This document shows positions 1-6,257 of a DNA stretch of 6,283 nucleotides, piece by piece. The stretch is from an uncultured Porticoccus sp. Lineage in GTDB: Bacteria; Pseudomonadota; Gammaproteobacteria; Pseudomonadales; Porticoccaceae. Location: the NCBI GenBank assembly GCA_950063125.1, contig CATLZI010000122.1:1-6283 (forward strand), given 5' to 3'. Numbering within the stretch: position 1 is the stretch's first letter; each line of letters starts with the position of its first letter. Below the pieces are notes generated by a model, which was not told where the DNA came from, did no database searches, and saw only the letters and a list, made by a program, of their open reading frames with translations. The position numbers were made by a program, and so were the translations under genes.

Positions 1-17
1 GTACAAGAGACCGTCGC

Positions 18-1610
18 ATGAACATGACTGCCTTTGCACCTGAGGAATCGATGCATTCGGCGCGCCCTGACCACGAAGTCATCATTGTGGGTGCCGGCAT
101 CTCTGGGATTGGAACCGCTATCCAACTCAAAGCGGACGGTATCGACGACATCCTTATCCTCGAGCGCAGCTATGATGTCGGTGGCACCTGGCGTGACAAT
201 CGATATCCTGGAATTGCCGTGGACATCACCTCGTTCACTTACTCGTTCTCATTCGAACAGAACCCCAACTGGTCGCGGGTATTCGCACCGGGCAGCGAGC
301 TGTATCAATACACTCGTCGAGTGGCGAGCAAATACGGGATCTACCCACACATTCGCTTTGGCATCGAAGTGCAACAGGCCCGATTTGATAAGCACAATGA
401 CCTATGGGTACTGTCATTGAAACAGGGCAAAACCCTGCGGGCGCGACATCTGGTTTCCGCAGGGGGGGGGCTGATCACGCCCAAATTACCCGACATCGAG
501 GGTCTCGACAACTTCGAAGGCGATATCATCCATACCGCCCGCTGGCCAAAGGGCATCGACCTGAAGGGCAAGCGTGTCGCGGTCATCGGCACCGGAGCTA
601 CCGCGGTGCAACTGGTGCCAGAAATTGCTCGACAGGTCCGCCAACTTGATGTTTACCAACGAACACCTATCTGGGTGCTAAAAAAGCCGGATCGAACCTT
701 GCCGGGCTGGCTAAAAACCCTATTTCGCGCCTCACCTGCTTTACAGCAAGGTATTCGCAGTGTAACGGACGCTTCCAGCGAAACCCTGATGGTATTGTCC
801 GCAATCTACTACCGCCAAGCTCCCTGGATCGTGCGTGCCTGCGAGAAGGCTGCCCTCCAAAACATGTACGAACAACTTCCTGATCGGCAGGATCTCTGGG
901 AGAAGCTCAGCCCTGCCTATGGCTTTGGCTGCAAGCGCCCCACCTTCTCCAACGAGTATTTCAAAACCTTCGCGCAGGACAACGTCGAGCTGGTGACAAC
1001 ACCGATTCGACACATCACCCGCAGGGGAATCACCACTAACGACGGCAAGTCACGCCCCATTGACGTACTTGTGCTCGCCACCGGCTACAAGACATTCGAG
1101 AAAGGCAATATCCCCTCCTTCGAACTGATCGGGAGCAACGGCACCGACCTTGGACAGTTCTGGCATGACAATCGCTACCAAGCCTACGAGGGATTGACCA
1201 TACCGGGCTATCCGAACTTCTACATCATGCTCGGCCCTTACGCCCTGATCGGTACGTCTTATTTCAAAATGGTGGAGGGTAACGCGATTCACCTGTCGAG
1301 GTGTATTCGTGAGTCCCACAGGCGCGCAGCAACGCGAGTCGAGGTTCGGCAAGAGGCGCATGATAGTTACTTCCAGGACATACAGAAGCGCCAGCAGGGG
1401 ACTGTGTTCCTGAACCACAACTGTGCTACCTCGAACAGCTATTACTTTGATCGTCATGGTGACGCACCCATGCTGCGACCCTCAACTTCGCTGGAGATGC
1501 TTTGGCGCGCGAAGCACTTGCCGATGACACACTACCAATTCAGCGGAGGTGGTGACAGGCAAGGCATGATCCAGCCTGCGACTGACTCAGCGAAGAGCGT
1601 CTGGAACTAA
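18..1610 (+). CDS. Flavin-containing monooxygenase, Baeyer-Villiger type
   Basis: The 530-residue product is a cytoplasmic FAD- and NADPH-dependent monooxygenase that would insert oxygen next to a ketone (ester or lactone formation) or oxygenate a heteroatom; the substrate cannot be read from the sequence. Seen: an N-terminal FAD Rossmann motif GAGISG (residues 25-30), GGTW...YPG...D (55-69), the Baeyer-Villiger fingerprint FEGDIIHTARWP (166-177, pattern FxGxxxHxxxWP), a second NADPH-binding Rossmann motif GTGATA (191-196), GCKRP (304-308) carrying the arginine that is catalytic in this family, and VLATGY (352-357). Length and domain order are those of a complete single-component enzyme. The ATG at 18 follows a weak purine-rich AAGAGA at 5-10; the in-frame ATG at 24 is an alternative. 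It faces the next gene tail to tail with 12 bp between. A G9 run at 462-470 lies inside the gene in the correct frame. Family is certain; Baeyer-Villiger activity rather than general FMO chemistry is probable. Confidence 0.93.
   Translation: MNMTAFAPEESMHSARPDHEVIIVGAGISGIGTAIQLKADGIDDILILERSYDVGGTWRDNRYPGIAVDITSFTYSFSFEQNPNWSRVFAPGSELYQYTRRVASKYGIYPHIRFGIEVQQARFDKHNDLWVLSLKQGKTLRARHLVSAGGGLITPKLPDIEGLDNFEGDIIHTARWPKGIDLKGKRVAVIGTGATAVQLVPEIARQVRQLDVYQRTPIWVLKKPDRTLPGWLKTLFRASPALQQGIRSVTDASSETLMVLSAIYYRQAPWIVRACEKAALQNMYEQLPDRQDLWEKLSPAYGFGCKRPTFSNEYFKTFAQDNVELVTTPIRHITRRGITTNDGKSRPIDVLVLATGYKTFEKGNIPSFELIGSNGTDLGQFWHDNRYQAYEGLTIPGYPNFYIMLGPYALIGTSYFKMVEGNAIHLSRCIRESHRRAATRVEVRQEAHDSYFQDIQKRQQGTVFLNHNCATSNSYYFDRHGDAPMLRPSTSLEMLWRAKHLPMTHYQFSGGGDRQGMIQPATDSAKSVWN
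462..470 (+). repeat. G9 homopolymer inside the monooxygenase gene
   Basis: Nine consecutive G encode three glycines (residues 149-151) just before LITPKLPDIEGL. The frame is the correct one on both sides, since family motifs occur before and after it. Such a tract is prone to slippage in replication and in sequencing; a one-base change would end the protein early. Confidence 0.7.
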
Positions 1611-1622
1611 CCGCATTTTGAG

Positions 1623-2009
1623 CTACTGGGCTCGAAAATATCTAGCTAAATGGGGTTCTGGAGCCATCCCCTCATTAGCACTAAACTGGGACAATTTTCT
1701 TAATTTGCCGCGATCATAGATAGGCACAAAACCTTCGATGTGCTTTCGAATCGCTTGTAACGCGTCATCGATTTTTTCACTATGCTCAATCTTCTGAGTA
1801 TAACCATGATCTTGCGTAAGGCCTGCGATACCTAGAGCCAGCGTCCTACTTGAATTTATTGTGACTTTATTGAAGTCATGAACTGCGTAGCCTTTTCCAA
1901 GAGGTACGGAAGAAAAGGACATCGGCGAAATTGACCACTCTGCTCTCGCCATTATTTCTGCGGCTAAAACAGACATATCTTTGTGAAGAACGTTTAGTAT
2001 TAAAGTCAC
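1623..2009 (-). CDS. Hypothetical protein, possibly a proteasome-like Ntn-hydrolase fragment
   Basis: A 128-residue protein of unproven function. It starts with GTG at 2009; a GAGG ribosome binding site (2015-2018 on the complement) lies 5 nt upstream, and the ATG two bases further up is followed at once by TGA, so GTG is the only sensible start. The pattern MTLILNVLHKD, SVLAAE, a HDFNKVTINS segment (residues 44-53), then TLALGIAGLTQ (56-66) resembles the opening beta strands of proteasome-like or HslV-like Ntn hydrolases (self-versus-target sheet, then a K-T-hydrophobic and a GIAG turn). This is my inference from memory of the fold. A usual domain is near 200 residues, so 128 may mean a C-terminal truncation at the junction with the monooxygenase gene. 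There is no signal peptide or membrane segment. The region is clearly more AT-rich than its neighbours, which suggests a separate origin. Confidence 0.62.
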   Translation of the reverse strand: MTLILNVLHKDMSVLAAEIMARAEWSISPMSFSSVPLGKGYAVHDFNKVTINSSRTLALGIAGLTQDHGYTQKIEHSEKIDDALQAIRKHIEGFVPIYDRGKLRKLSQFSANEGMAPEPHLARYFRAQ

Positions 2010-2133
2010 ATAAACCTCAATGCTTTTGTTATTTATAATACTATTGATGGCCCAACTTCCATTTCACTCCTTAGTAGCCTAAGCATTACACTGTATATAT
2101 TACCAGTCACCAAAACAGTAAAGTATATTCAGT
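2010..2133. other. AT-rich divergent intergenic region with a small palindrome
   Basis: This 124-bp gap separates two divergent reading frames, so promoters for both should lie here. Seen: a palindrome CTTAG-TAGC-CTAAG at 2070-2083, and AT-rich stretches (TATTATAAAT on the complement near 2030-2040, and TGTATATATTA near 2092-2102) that could serve as -10 elements. No -35/-10 pair with proper spacing stood out, so no promoter is called. Confidence 0.35.
2015..2018 (-). promoter_or_regulatory. Ribosome binding site of the 1623-2009 gene
   Basis: GAGG on the complementary strand, 5 nt before the GTG start. It supports translation from GTG at 2009 and helps show that this AT-rich reading frame is a real gene. 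Confidence 0.5.
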
Positions 2134-2358
2134 ATGCCAATGCTCCTACGTAAGTTGAATTACCGGAATATCCTGCTGGATCGGGAGCGGTCTGGGGAAG
2201 TGGTGGGTATTCTGCGGCACGATGGTGAGGTTGGGTATTTTTCCTGGTTGGGTTTTATTGAACGTGACGAAGCCTTTGGTTTAGGTGGGACGGTTCCCGT
2301 TAAGCTGGAGGTGGTTGCTTATAGTTTGCGCTCATCCCACGAGCTTGACAGTACTTAG
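2134..2358 (+). CDS. Small ORF of unknown function upstream of hipBA
   Basis: A 74-codon frame that I do not recognise. It encodes a soluble, charged small protein: a basic start (MLLRKLNYRN), then alternating hydrophobic and charged segments (EVVGILRHDGEVGYFSWLGF, then TVPVKLEVVAYSL) that would suit a small beta-rich fold. No HTH, cysteine motif, signal peptide or membrane helix is seen. Codon use (G-rich, GTG/GGT/GAG) looks coding and like that of the hipBA genes. No clear ribosome binding site precedes ATG 2134 or the in-frame ATG 2140; an in-frame TAA at 2119-2121 limits the start. It runs in the same direction as hipBA, ending 62 bp before the antitoxin, and its last codons hold the -35 box of the hipBA promoter. 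It could be a small gene of its own, a leader gene of the operon, or the remnant of a longer gene. Confidence 0.45.
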   Translation: MPMLLRKLNYRNILLDRERSGEVVGILRHDGEVGYFSWLGFIERDEAFGLGGTVPVKLEVVAYSLRSSHELDST

Positions 2359-2373
2359 AAATGGAAATATAGT
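2345..2373 (+). promoter_or_regulatory. Sigma-70-type promoter of hipBA
   Basis: A perfect -35 box TTGACA (2345-2350), a 17-bp spacer, and a -10 box TATAGT (2368-2373, five of six consensus bases) make a near-ideal sigma-70 promoter. Transcription would begin near 2380, about 40 nt before the antitoxin ATG. The -35 box lies inside the last codons of the upstream ORF (stop at 2356-2358). A strong promoter repressed by its own products fits what is known of hipBA operons. Confidence 0.75.
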
Positions 2374-2391
2374 TCTTATATAAACCTAAAA

Positions 2392-2403
2392 CGATCTCAA
2401 TCG
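2392..2403. promoter_or_regulatory. Candidate HipB operator half-sites
   Basis: CGAT-CTCA-ATCG is a short dyad just downstream of the predicted transcription start and 17 bp before the antitoxin ATG. HipB-type antitoxins are dimers that bind short inverted repeats at their own promoter, so the position is right. The half-sites are only 4 bp each and I saw no second copy, so this is a weak call. Confidence 0.3.
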
Positions 2404-2420
2404 GCAATATATTTCCTTTT

Positions 2421-2786
2421 ATGTCGATATCACATCTGAGCAACCAAAAAGTCCTGGAATGGCTTGGAGAACGCTTCCGGGCGACCCGGCTCAGCCAGAA
2501 TATCACCATGGTGGATCTGGCGGAGAAAGCCGGTATTACTGAGCGCACCCTCTATAACCTGGAAAATGGTACAAAAAGTGTGGGGTTATTGAACGTGGTC
2601 GCCGTTCTCCGGGCGTTGGGCAAGCTAGAGGAACTGGATCAGTTTCTGCCGGCTCCTCCACCCCGGGCCGAGGCCCTGGTACAGATTGAAAAGTTACAGG
2701 CAAAAACCCGACAACGAGCTTCCCGTTCCGGTCAGAGTACACATGAAGGAAGCAATAAAAAGCCCTGGACCTGGGGGGATGATTAA
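2421..2786 (+). CDS. hipB: HipB-like antitoxin, XRE-family HTH repressor
   Basis: A 121-residue DNA-binding antitoxin that would neutralise the kinase encoded next to it and repress the shared promoter. Seen: a Cro/C1-type helix-turn-helix at about residues 13-70 (LGERFRATRLSQ, then MVDLAEKAGITERTLYNLENG with the recognition helix near ITERTLYNLE), then a Pro-rich linker (APPPR), and a basic tail that ends in WTWGDD. An aromatic WxWGD-type tail is common in HipB relatives; in E. coli HipB the C-terminal Trp docks into HipA. The TAA stop (2784-2786) is directly followed by the hipA ATG, so the two are translationally linked, antitoxin first as is usual. No Shine-Dalgarno motif is visible before ATG 2421; a short leader from the 2345-2373 promoter covers it. 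Length is longer than E. coli HipB (88 residues) but ordinary for this subgroup. Confidence 0.9.
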   Translation: MSISHLSNQKVLEWLGERFRATRLSQNITMVDLAEKAGITERTLYNLENGTKSVGLLNVVAVLRALGKLEELDQFLPAPPPRAEALVQIEKLQAKTRQRASRSGQSTHEGSNKKPWTWGDD

Positions 2787-4133
2787 ATGGCAGACACTAC
2801 TCAAGCGGTCGCCCGAGTGCTGTTATGGGGGCGACAAATCGGTACCTTGATTTGGACCAATGATCGAGGCTATTTTGAATATGACCCGGCATTTCAAACA
2901 TCGGGTATCGAGCCTTCCCCGATCATGATGCCATTGAGCAACCGATCCTTTTCCTTTCCCACACTAAACCGGGAAACCTTCAAAGGGCTGCCGGGATTGC
3001 TGGCCGACTCGTTACCGGACAAATTTGGTAATCGACTGATCAATCAATGGTTGGAACGCCAGGGTCGTTCCCCGGACAGTTTCAGTCCTTTGGAGCGCCT
3101 CAGTTATATCGGTTCACGGGGCATGGGTGCTCTGGAGTTCCAACCTGCTATAGCCACCTGGGATGAAACGGCCCAACCCATCGAGATCGCGGAACTGGTC
3201 AGACTGGCTAATGAAGCGTTGAGTGCCAAGCAAGCCATGGCTGTGGATTTGGCCGGGGCGGATGCCAACAAGAAGCAAGCGCTGGAAAAGATTATTTCGG
3301 TCGGGACTTCGGCCGGCGGCGCCCGCGCTAAAGCGGTGATTGAATGGAACCCGGATACGCAGGAAGTGCGTTCCGGACAGGTGAAAACCGATGCCGGCTT
3401 TGGTTACTGGTTATTGAAGTTCGACGGGGTGGAAGAAAACCGGGATCACGAAGTATTAGCAGATCCCAAAGGCTATAGTCTAGTGGAATACGCCTATTAT
3501 CTAATGGCCATCGCCTGTGGCATCAACATGACAGAATGCCGTATTTTTAAGGAAAACGGCCGTTCTCATTTTATGACCCGACGGTTTGACCGTAAAGACG
3601 GTGGCGAAAAGATCCATATGCAGTCCCTCTGTGGGTTGGCGCATTATGACTTTAACCAGGCTGGCGCCTATTCCTACGAACAAGCCATCGGTGTGATGCG
3701 GGATCTGGATCTGCCCAAGCCGGAATTTGAACAATTCTTTCGAAGGGTTGTGTTTAACGTCGTGGCCCGCAATCAGGACGATCACACCAAGAACATTGCG
3801 TTTTTAATGGACAAAGCCGGAATCTGGTCACTCTCCCCCGCCTATGACATTACCTATTGCAATGGCAGTGGTTGGACCAGCCAGCACCAGATGACCGTCA
3901 ACGGTAAGCGTAATCACTTTGTGACGGACGATCTATTGGCAGTGGCGCGGCATGCGGACATTCGACCAACTAAAGCAAAGACCATTATCCGAGAAATCCT
4001 TGAAGAGGTGAGTCAGTGGCCTGAGTTTGCTGAGCAGGCGGGAGTGCCCCCACACTTTCCCGGCCACACCAAGGGTCCCTCCTGGATGGAGCTGATTCAG
4101 CAGGATCATCGGTTAGAGTGGGAAGGCCTGTAG
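2787..4133 (+). CDS. hipA: HipA-family serine/threonine-protein kinase toxin
   Basis: A full-length 448-residue cytoplasmic toxin kinase; E. coli HipA has 440 residues and phosphorylates glutamyl-tRNA synthetase, stopping translation and causing persistence. The target here is not known. Seen: the N-terminal subdomain (about 8-110, with GLPGLLADSLPDKFGNRLI at 67-85 and YIGSRGMGALEF at 107-118), a glycine-rich ATP loop TSAGGARAK (174-182) whose Ser175 corresponds to the autophosphorylated Ser150 of E. coli HipA, Lys211 in WLLKFDG, the RRFDR segment (265-269), the catalytic loop NQDDHTKN (329-336, with Asp331 in the DxHxKN position) and the metal-binding Asp354 in SPAYDITY. All key residues are present, so an active kinase is expected. 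The ATG directly follows the hipB stop; a G6 run at 2773-2778, inside hipB, is the likely ribosome binding site. It ends tail to tail with the next gene. Confidence 0.95.
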   Translation: MADTTQAVARVLLWGRQIGTLIWTNDRGYFEYDPAFQTSGIEPSPIMMPLSNRSFSFPTLNRETFKGLPGLLADSLPDKFGNRLINQWLERQGRSPDSFSPLERLSYIGSRGMGALEFQPAIATWDETAQPIEIAELVRLANEALSAKQAMAVDLAGADANKKQALEKIISVGTSAGGARAKAVIEWNPDTQEVRSGQVKTDAGFGYWLLKFDGVEENRDHEVLADPKGYSLVEYAYYLMAIACGINMTECRIFKENGRSHFMTRRFDRKDGGEKIHMQSLCGLAHYDFNQAGAYSYEQAIGVMRDLDLPKPEFEQFFRRVVFNVVARNQDDHTKNIAFLMDKAGIWSLSPAYDITYCNGSGWTSQHQMTVNGKRNHFVTDDLLAVARHADIRPTKAKTIIREILEEVSQWPEFAEQAGVPPHFPGHTKGPSWMELIQQDHRLEWEGL

Positions 4134-4168
4134 TTGTTCTCGCACTTCTCATACCATGAATGAAGGTG

Positions 4169-4642
4169 CTAAGATTCCACCATGCCGCCCAATGCAGGCA
4201 ACTTGTATTCGGCATCATTATTCACGTATGCGGACATTAACAAAGGCTTGAATTTAATCTTTAAGCCAAGGGCTTCAGAAACCGCATACACTAGCGGTCT
4301 CATCTGAGTATGTGTCACCAGGTTGTGAAGTTTGTCATAGGCCTCTTTGTAGATTTCGTGAGCCTTGGGTAACGTGTTTCTCACTGGGTTTTGTTCGCAG
4401 ACCGAGGGACTGTCATCGACAACATAGGTACGACAAGCCACTGGTCGAACAGAATAAATGCTACAGCTTCGGTTGATTAGGAAGGGACATACTACTTTCA
4501 TCTGACTGAGCTCTTTCTCTGCAGAAAAAAACTCTTCACTGGTGAGTGGGTTGTCCATAGAAGCTTCGCGAGTCACTCGATCAAACATAAGGAACCAGCG
4601 CTTAGCCTGTTGCTTAACTTTCTTCTTCACTTTCGAATCCAT
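4169..4642 (-). CDS. YkgJ-family cysteine-cluster protein, 5' truncated by a transposon
   Basis: The 157-codon frame carries the C-terminal part of a YkgJ-type (zinc/iron-chelating domain) protein: CPFLINRSCSIYSVRPVACR (Cys52, 60, 70) followed by Cys82, matching the family pattern CPFL-x-C-SIY-x-RP-x-CR. Metal binding is inferred from the family; no substrate is known. The first family cluster (CxxCC, normally some 45 residues before CPFL) is absent. Upstream of ATG 4642 the frame stays open for YIRVE and then meets the edge of the Tn3-type element at 4658; YI(R) followed by a basic stretch is what I would expect after the missing cluster. So ATG 4642 is probably an internal Met and the gene is a remnant, although a short protein could still be made. 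There is no good ribosome binding site before ATG 4642. It converges on hipA with 35 bp between the stop codons. Confidence 0.8.
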   Translation of the reverse strand: MDSKVKKKVKQQAKRWFLMFDRVTREASMDNPLTSEEFFSAEKELSQMKVVCPFLINRSCSIYSVRPVACRTYVVDDSPSVCEQNPVRNTLPKAHEIYKEAYDKLHNLVTHTQMRPLVYAVSEALGLKIKFKPLLMSAYVNNDAEYKLPALGGMVES

Positions 4643-4652
4643 CTCAACTCGG

Positions 4653-4657
4653 ATATA
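4653..4657. repeat. Candidate 5-bp target site next to the Tn3-type end
   Basis: ATATA directly precedes the GGGG of the element end. Tn3-family insertion makes 5-bp, often AT-rich duplications. The partner copy would be at the other end of the element, outside this window, so this is only a candidate. Confidence 0.25.
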
Positions 4658-4695
4658 GGGGTTCTAGGGATTTTCCGTCCAAAAACGACAAAGTG
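4658..4695 (+). repeat. Terminal inverted repeat (left end) of the first Tn3-type element
   Basis: It begins GGGGTTCTAGGGATTTTCCG and has the 38-bp length and GGGG start that mark Tn3-family ends. It matches the copy at 6207-6244 at 30 of 38 positions, with a 13-base exact core GGGATTTTCCGTC (4667-4679). Its outer edge coincides with the point where the YkgJ reading frame is lost, which fixes the boundary independently. Confidence 0.75.
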
Positions 4696-4696
4696 C

Positions 4697-4727
4697 TCTG
4701 GAGGCCTTGCCATTCGTGGCCTCCAGA
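4697..4727. repeat. Perfect hairpin just inside the transposon end
   Basis: TCTGGAGGCC (4697-4706) and GGCCTCCAGA (4718-4727) form a 10-bp perfect stem with an 11-nt loop. It lies at the presumed translation start of the transposase. The related second element keeps GGCCTCCAG but not the left arm; there a different pairing, CCCC..TGG with CCA..GGGG, is possible. A T6 run follows 14 nt later, too far for a standard terminator. It may shield the transposase from read-through translation, as known for some insertion sequences; that is inference. Confidence 0.45.
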
Positions 4728-6206
4728 AGGGTATTACTTTTTTCGAGATCCCCATTTGTGCGCTAAACGATAAGGAACGGGCAGTCGCCCAAGGCCTCCG
4801 ACACCGGGGCCAGCGCTATATGCTGGTTGTGCTGCTGGGCTATTTTAAGGCCAAGCCGGTGGCGCTGAGTCCCGGTTTCCATCAGATCAAGCAGGACCTC
4901 AAATACGTTCATCAAACCGTTTTACCGGGACCGGGCTGTAGGCCTTTCAATCTCACGCCCAAAGAGAACGAACGGATTTACCAACGTATCTTCCAGCTTT
5001 GCAACTACCAGCGCTGGAATGCCAAAGAACACGGACTTGCGTTAAGTGCCTACCTATCCCAGCAAGCCAGAGCCTGGACAGCGCCAAGGCACCTCTTCGA
5101 TGCGGCCATTGAATATTTAGCGGGACAGAAGATCGCGATCCCTGCTTACAGCACGCTGCAGAAGATAATCAGTCAGGTAGCGGGAGATGAGCAGGAACAC
5201 ATGGCAGCCCAGCTTGAGTGTGCAATGTCACACGAGCTTAAGCAGGTGCTGACAGAGTTAGTTAACGGCGAAGGTCCACTGCCGTTTCGGCAGTTGCGAC
5301 AATCAGCTCGCAACTTCACCGGAACCGAGCTGGAAAAGGAACTGGTTGTCTATCGCCATATCCAACATTGGATACCGGAAGTGGATCAGCTTTTGGGTAT
5401 GCTATCGCTGTCGCAGAAAAATCAACAACACCTGGCGGAGAAAGTCGACTACTACGGTGCCAAACTGAAACGGCAAACCGTAGGCAACCAACGGTTATAT
5501 TTATTGTGCTATCTGCAAACGCGATGGCAACAGGCTCTGGAACGTATTGCTGATGGCTTTGTGCATCATGTCAGACAGACCAAACATAAAGCAAAGGAGT
5601 ATGCGCAGGATGCGGTTTATCAGGATTGGCAACGAGCAGCCAAAAATGTCAGCAAAGCGGCGGCTGTACTGCATTTGTTTATTGATGACAGCATTGATCT
5701 GCAGCAACCGTTTGCAACCGTAAGACAAAAAGCACTGGGCCTGCTGGCAAAAAAGGATCTGGAATCCGTCTGCCTATTTTTGAATGAGCAGCGGCGCTCG
5801 GTCGATGAATCCATGTGGCAGTACTACGACGAGAAAGACAGTCTACGTAAAGGTTTGCTACGAGATTTGTTCCTATGTCTGCGCTTCGAAGGAAACGATG
5901 GCACCCAGCACCTAGCGGCGGCCTTGGCGAATGCACAAGGCGAACTCAACGCCCAGGCCCAATTGCAAACGCCGACACCCGGTTTCTATCAAAAAAAATA
6001 CGCGAATTCTTGCTGGATCGTGCAGGCAATATCCTGTTAGATCGTTATGAGTGGTTCCTCTATCAACAGATTCCCGATCGCCTGAATGGCCAACTGACAC
6101 TGCCTGAAATCATTAAATACCGGGCACTCGATGCCGACCTGATCGACGGGGAACACTGGCGAAAACACAAATATACGCTGCTGAAGCAAGGCCAGCTGAC
6201 CCCTTT
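4709..6206 (+). pseudogene. Tn3-family transposase (DUF4158 type), N-terminal half, broken
   Basis: About 500 codons of a Tn3-type transposase, whose full length is near 950-1000; the DDE catalytic part is missing. Family features by codon from 4709: FFEIP (11-15), LLGYFKAK, a FHQIKQDLKYV stretch, LTPKENERIYQRI, then RHLFDAAIEYLAGQKIAIP, VDYYGAKLKR, RLYLLCYLQTRWQQ and FVHHVRQTK, all typical of the N-terminal end-binding region. Three faults: (a) the codon matching the GTG start of the second element is GCC, and no ATG/GTG/TTG lies in frame inside the element before 4820; an ATG at 4610 gives an open frame to 6040 but starts in foreign DNA. (b) At the A8 run 5991-5998 the frame shifts by -1; the 0 frame stops at 6040, while the -1 frame continues with IREFLLDRAGNILLDRYEWF and the LPEIIKYRALDADLI stretch. 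(c) It ends at 6206 at another transposon end. It cannot yield a working transposase. Confidence 0.82.
5991..5998 (+). other. A8 tract with in-phase A_AAA_AAA: frame break in the transposase
   Basis: The 0 frame reads CAA AAA AAA TAC, so the heptamer A_AAA_AAA (5992-5998) is in the phase used for -1 ribosomal slippage, and the -1 frame after it (ATA CGC GAA...) restores the transposase. Programmed slippage is known in IS1 and IS3 families but not typical of Tn3, so loss of one A by mutation or a sequencing error is the likelier explanation. Confidence 0.6.
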
Positions 6207-6244
6207 GGGGTCCTGGGGATTTTCCGTCTTAAAAAGACATAATC
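6207..6244 (+). repeat. Terminal inverted repeat (left end) of the second Tn3-type element
   Basis: It begins GGGGTCCTGGGGATTTTCCG, a GGGG-type Tn3 end, 30 of 38 bases identical to 4658-4695. The five bases before it, CCTTT (6202-6206), would be its target duplication if it came in by normal transposition; the second copy would lie outside the window. Confidence 0.7.
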
Positions 6245-6257
6245 CTCTACAGCCCCC

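Larger units (their letters stand above)
4658..6206 (+). mobile_element. Decayed Tn3-family transposon, left part
   Basis: The element opens with a 38-bp GGGG-type end that interrupts a YkgJ-family gene and contains the 5' half of a DUF4158/Tn3-type transposase gene. The right part is absent from the window: at 6207 the sequence switches to the end of a second, related element. No resolvase, res site or passenger gene is seen. The 4610-4657 stretch before it is chromosomal (antisense of the YkgJ gene). Confidence 0.75.

Noticed and set aside
1050..1457. Long minus-strand open frame opposite the monooxygenase gene.
   Set aside because: It has no family-like motif and lies fully opposite conserved monooxygenase sequence; it is a shadow frame.
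2049..2159. Possible integron attC site: GCCCAAC at 2049-2055 and GTTGAAT at 2153-2159 fit the core-site patterns.
   Set aside because: The sequence between them shows no matching inverted inner sites or extended palindrome, and such short cores are frequent by chance.
2166..2184. ILLDR-like similarity between the small ORF (2134-2358) and the transposase near 6030-6045, with a shared AATATCCTG.
   Set aside because: Only a few residues match and the flanks on both sides differ entirely; taken as chance, not as a transposase remnant.
3501..3785. Minus-strand open frame opposite hipA.
   Set aside because: It mirrors the conserved kinase core on the other strand and shows no ribosome site or motif.
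4134..4168. Terminator between the convergent hipA and YkgJ-family genes.
   Set aside because: The 35-bp gap has no GC-rich stem or T run; nothing can be supported.
4697..4750. Hairpin plus T6 run as a rho-independent terminator.
   Set aside because: The T run starts 14 nt after the stem and lies inside the transposase reading frame.
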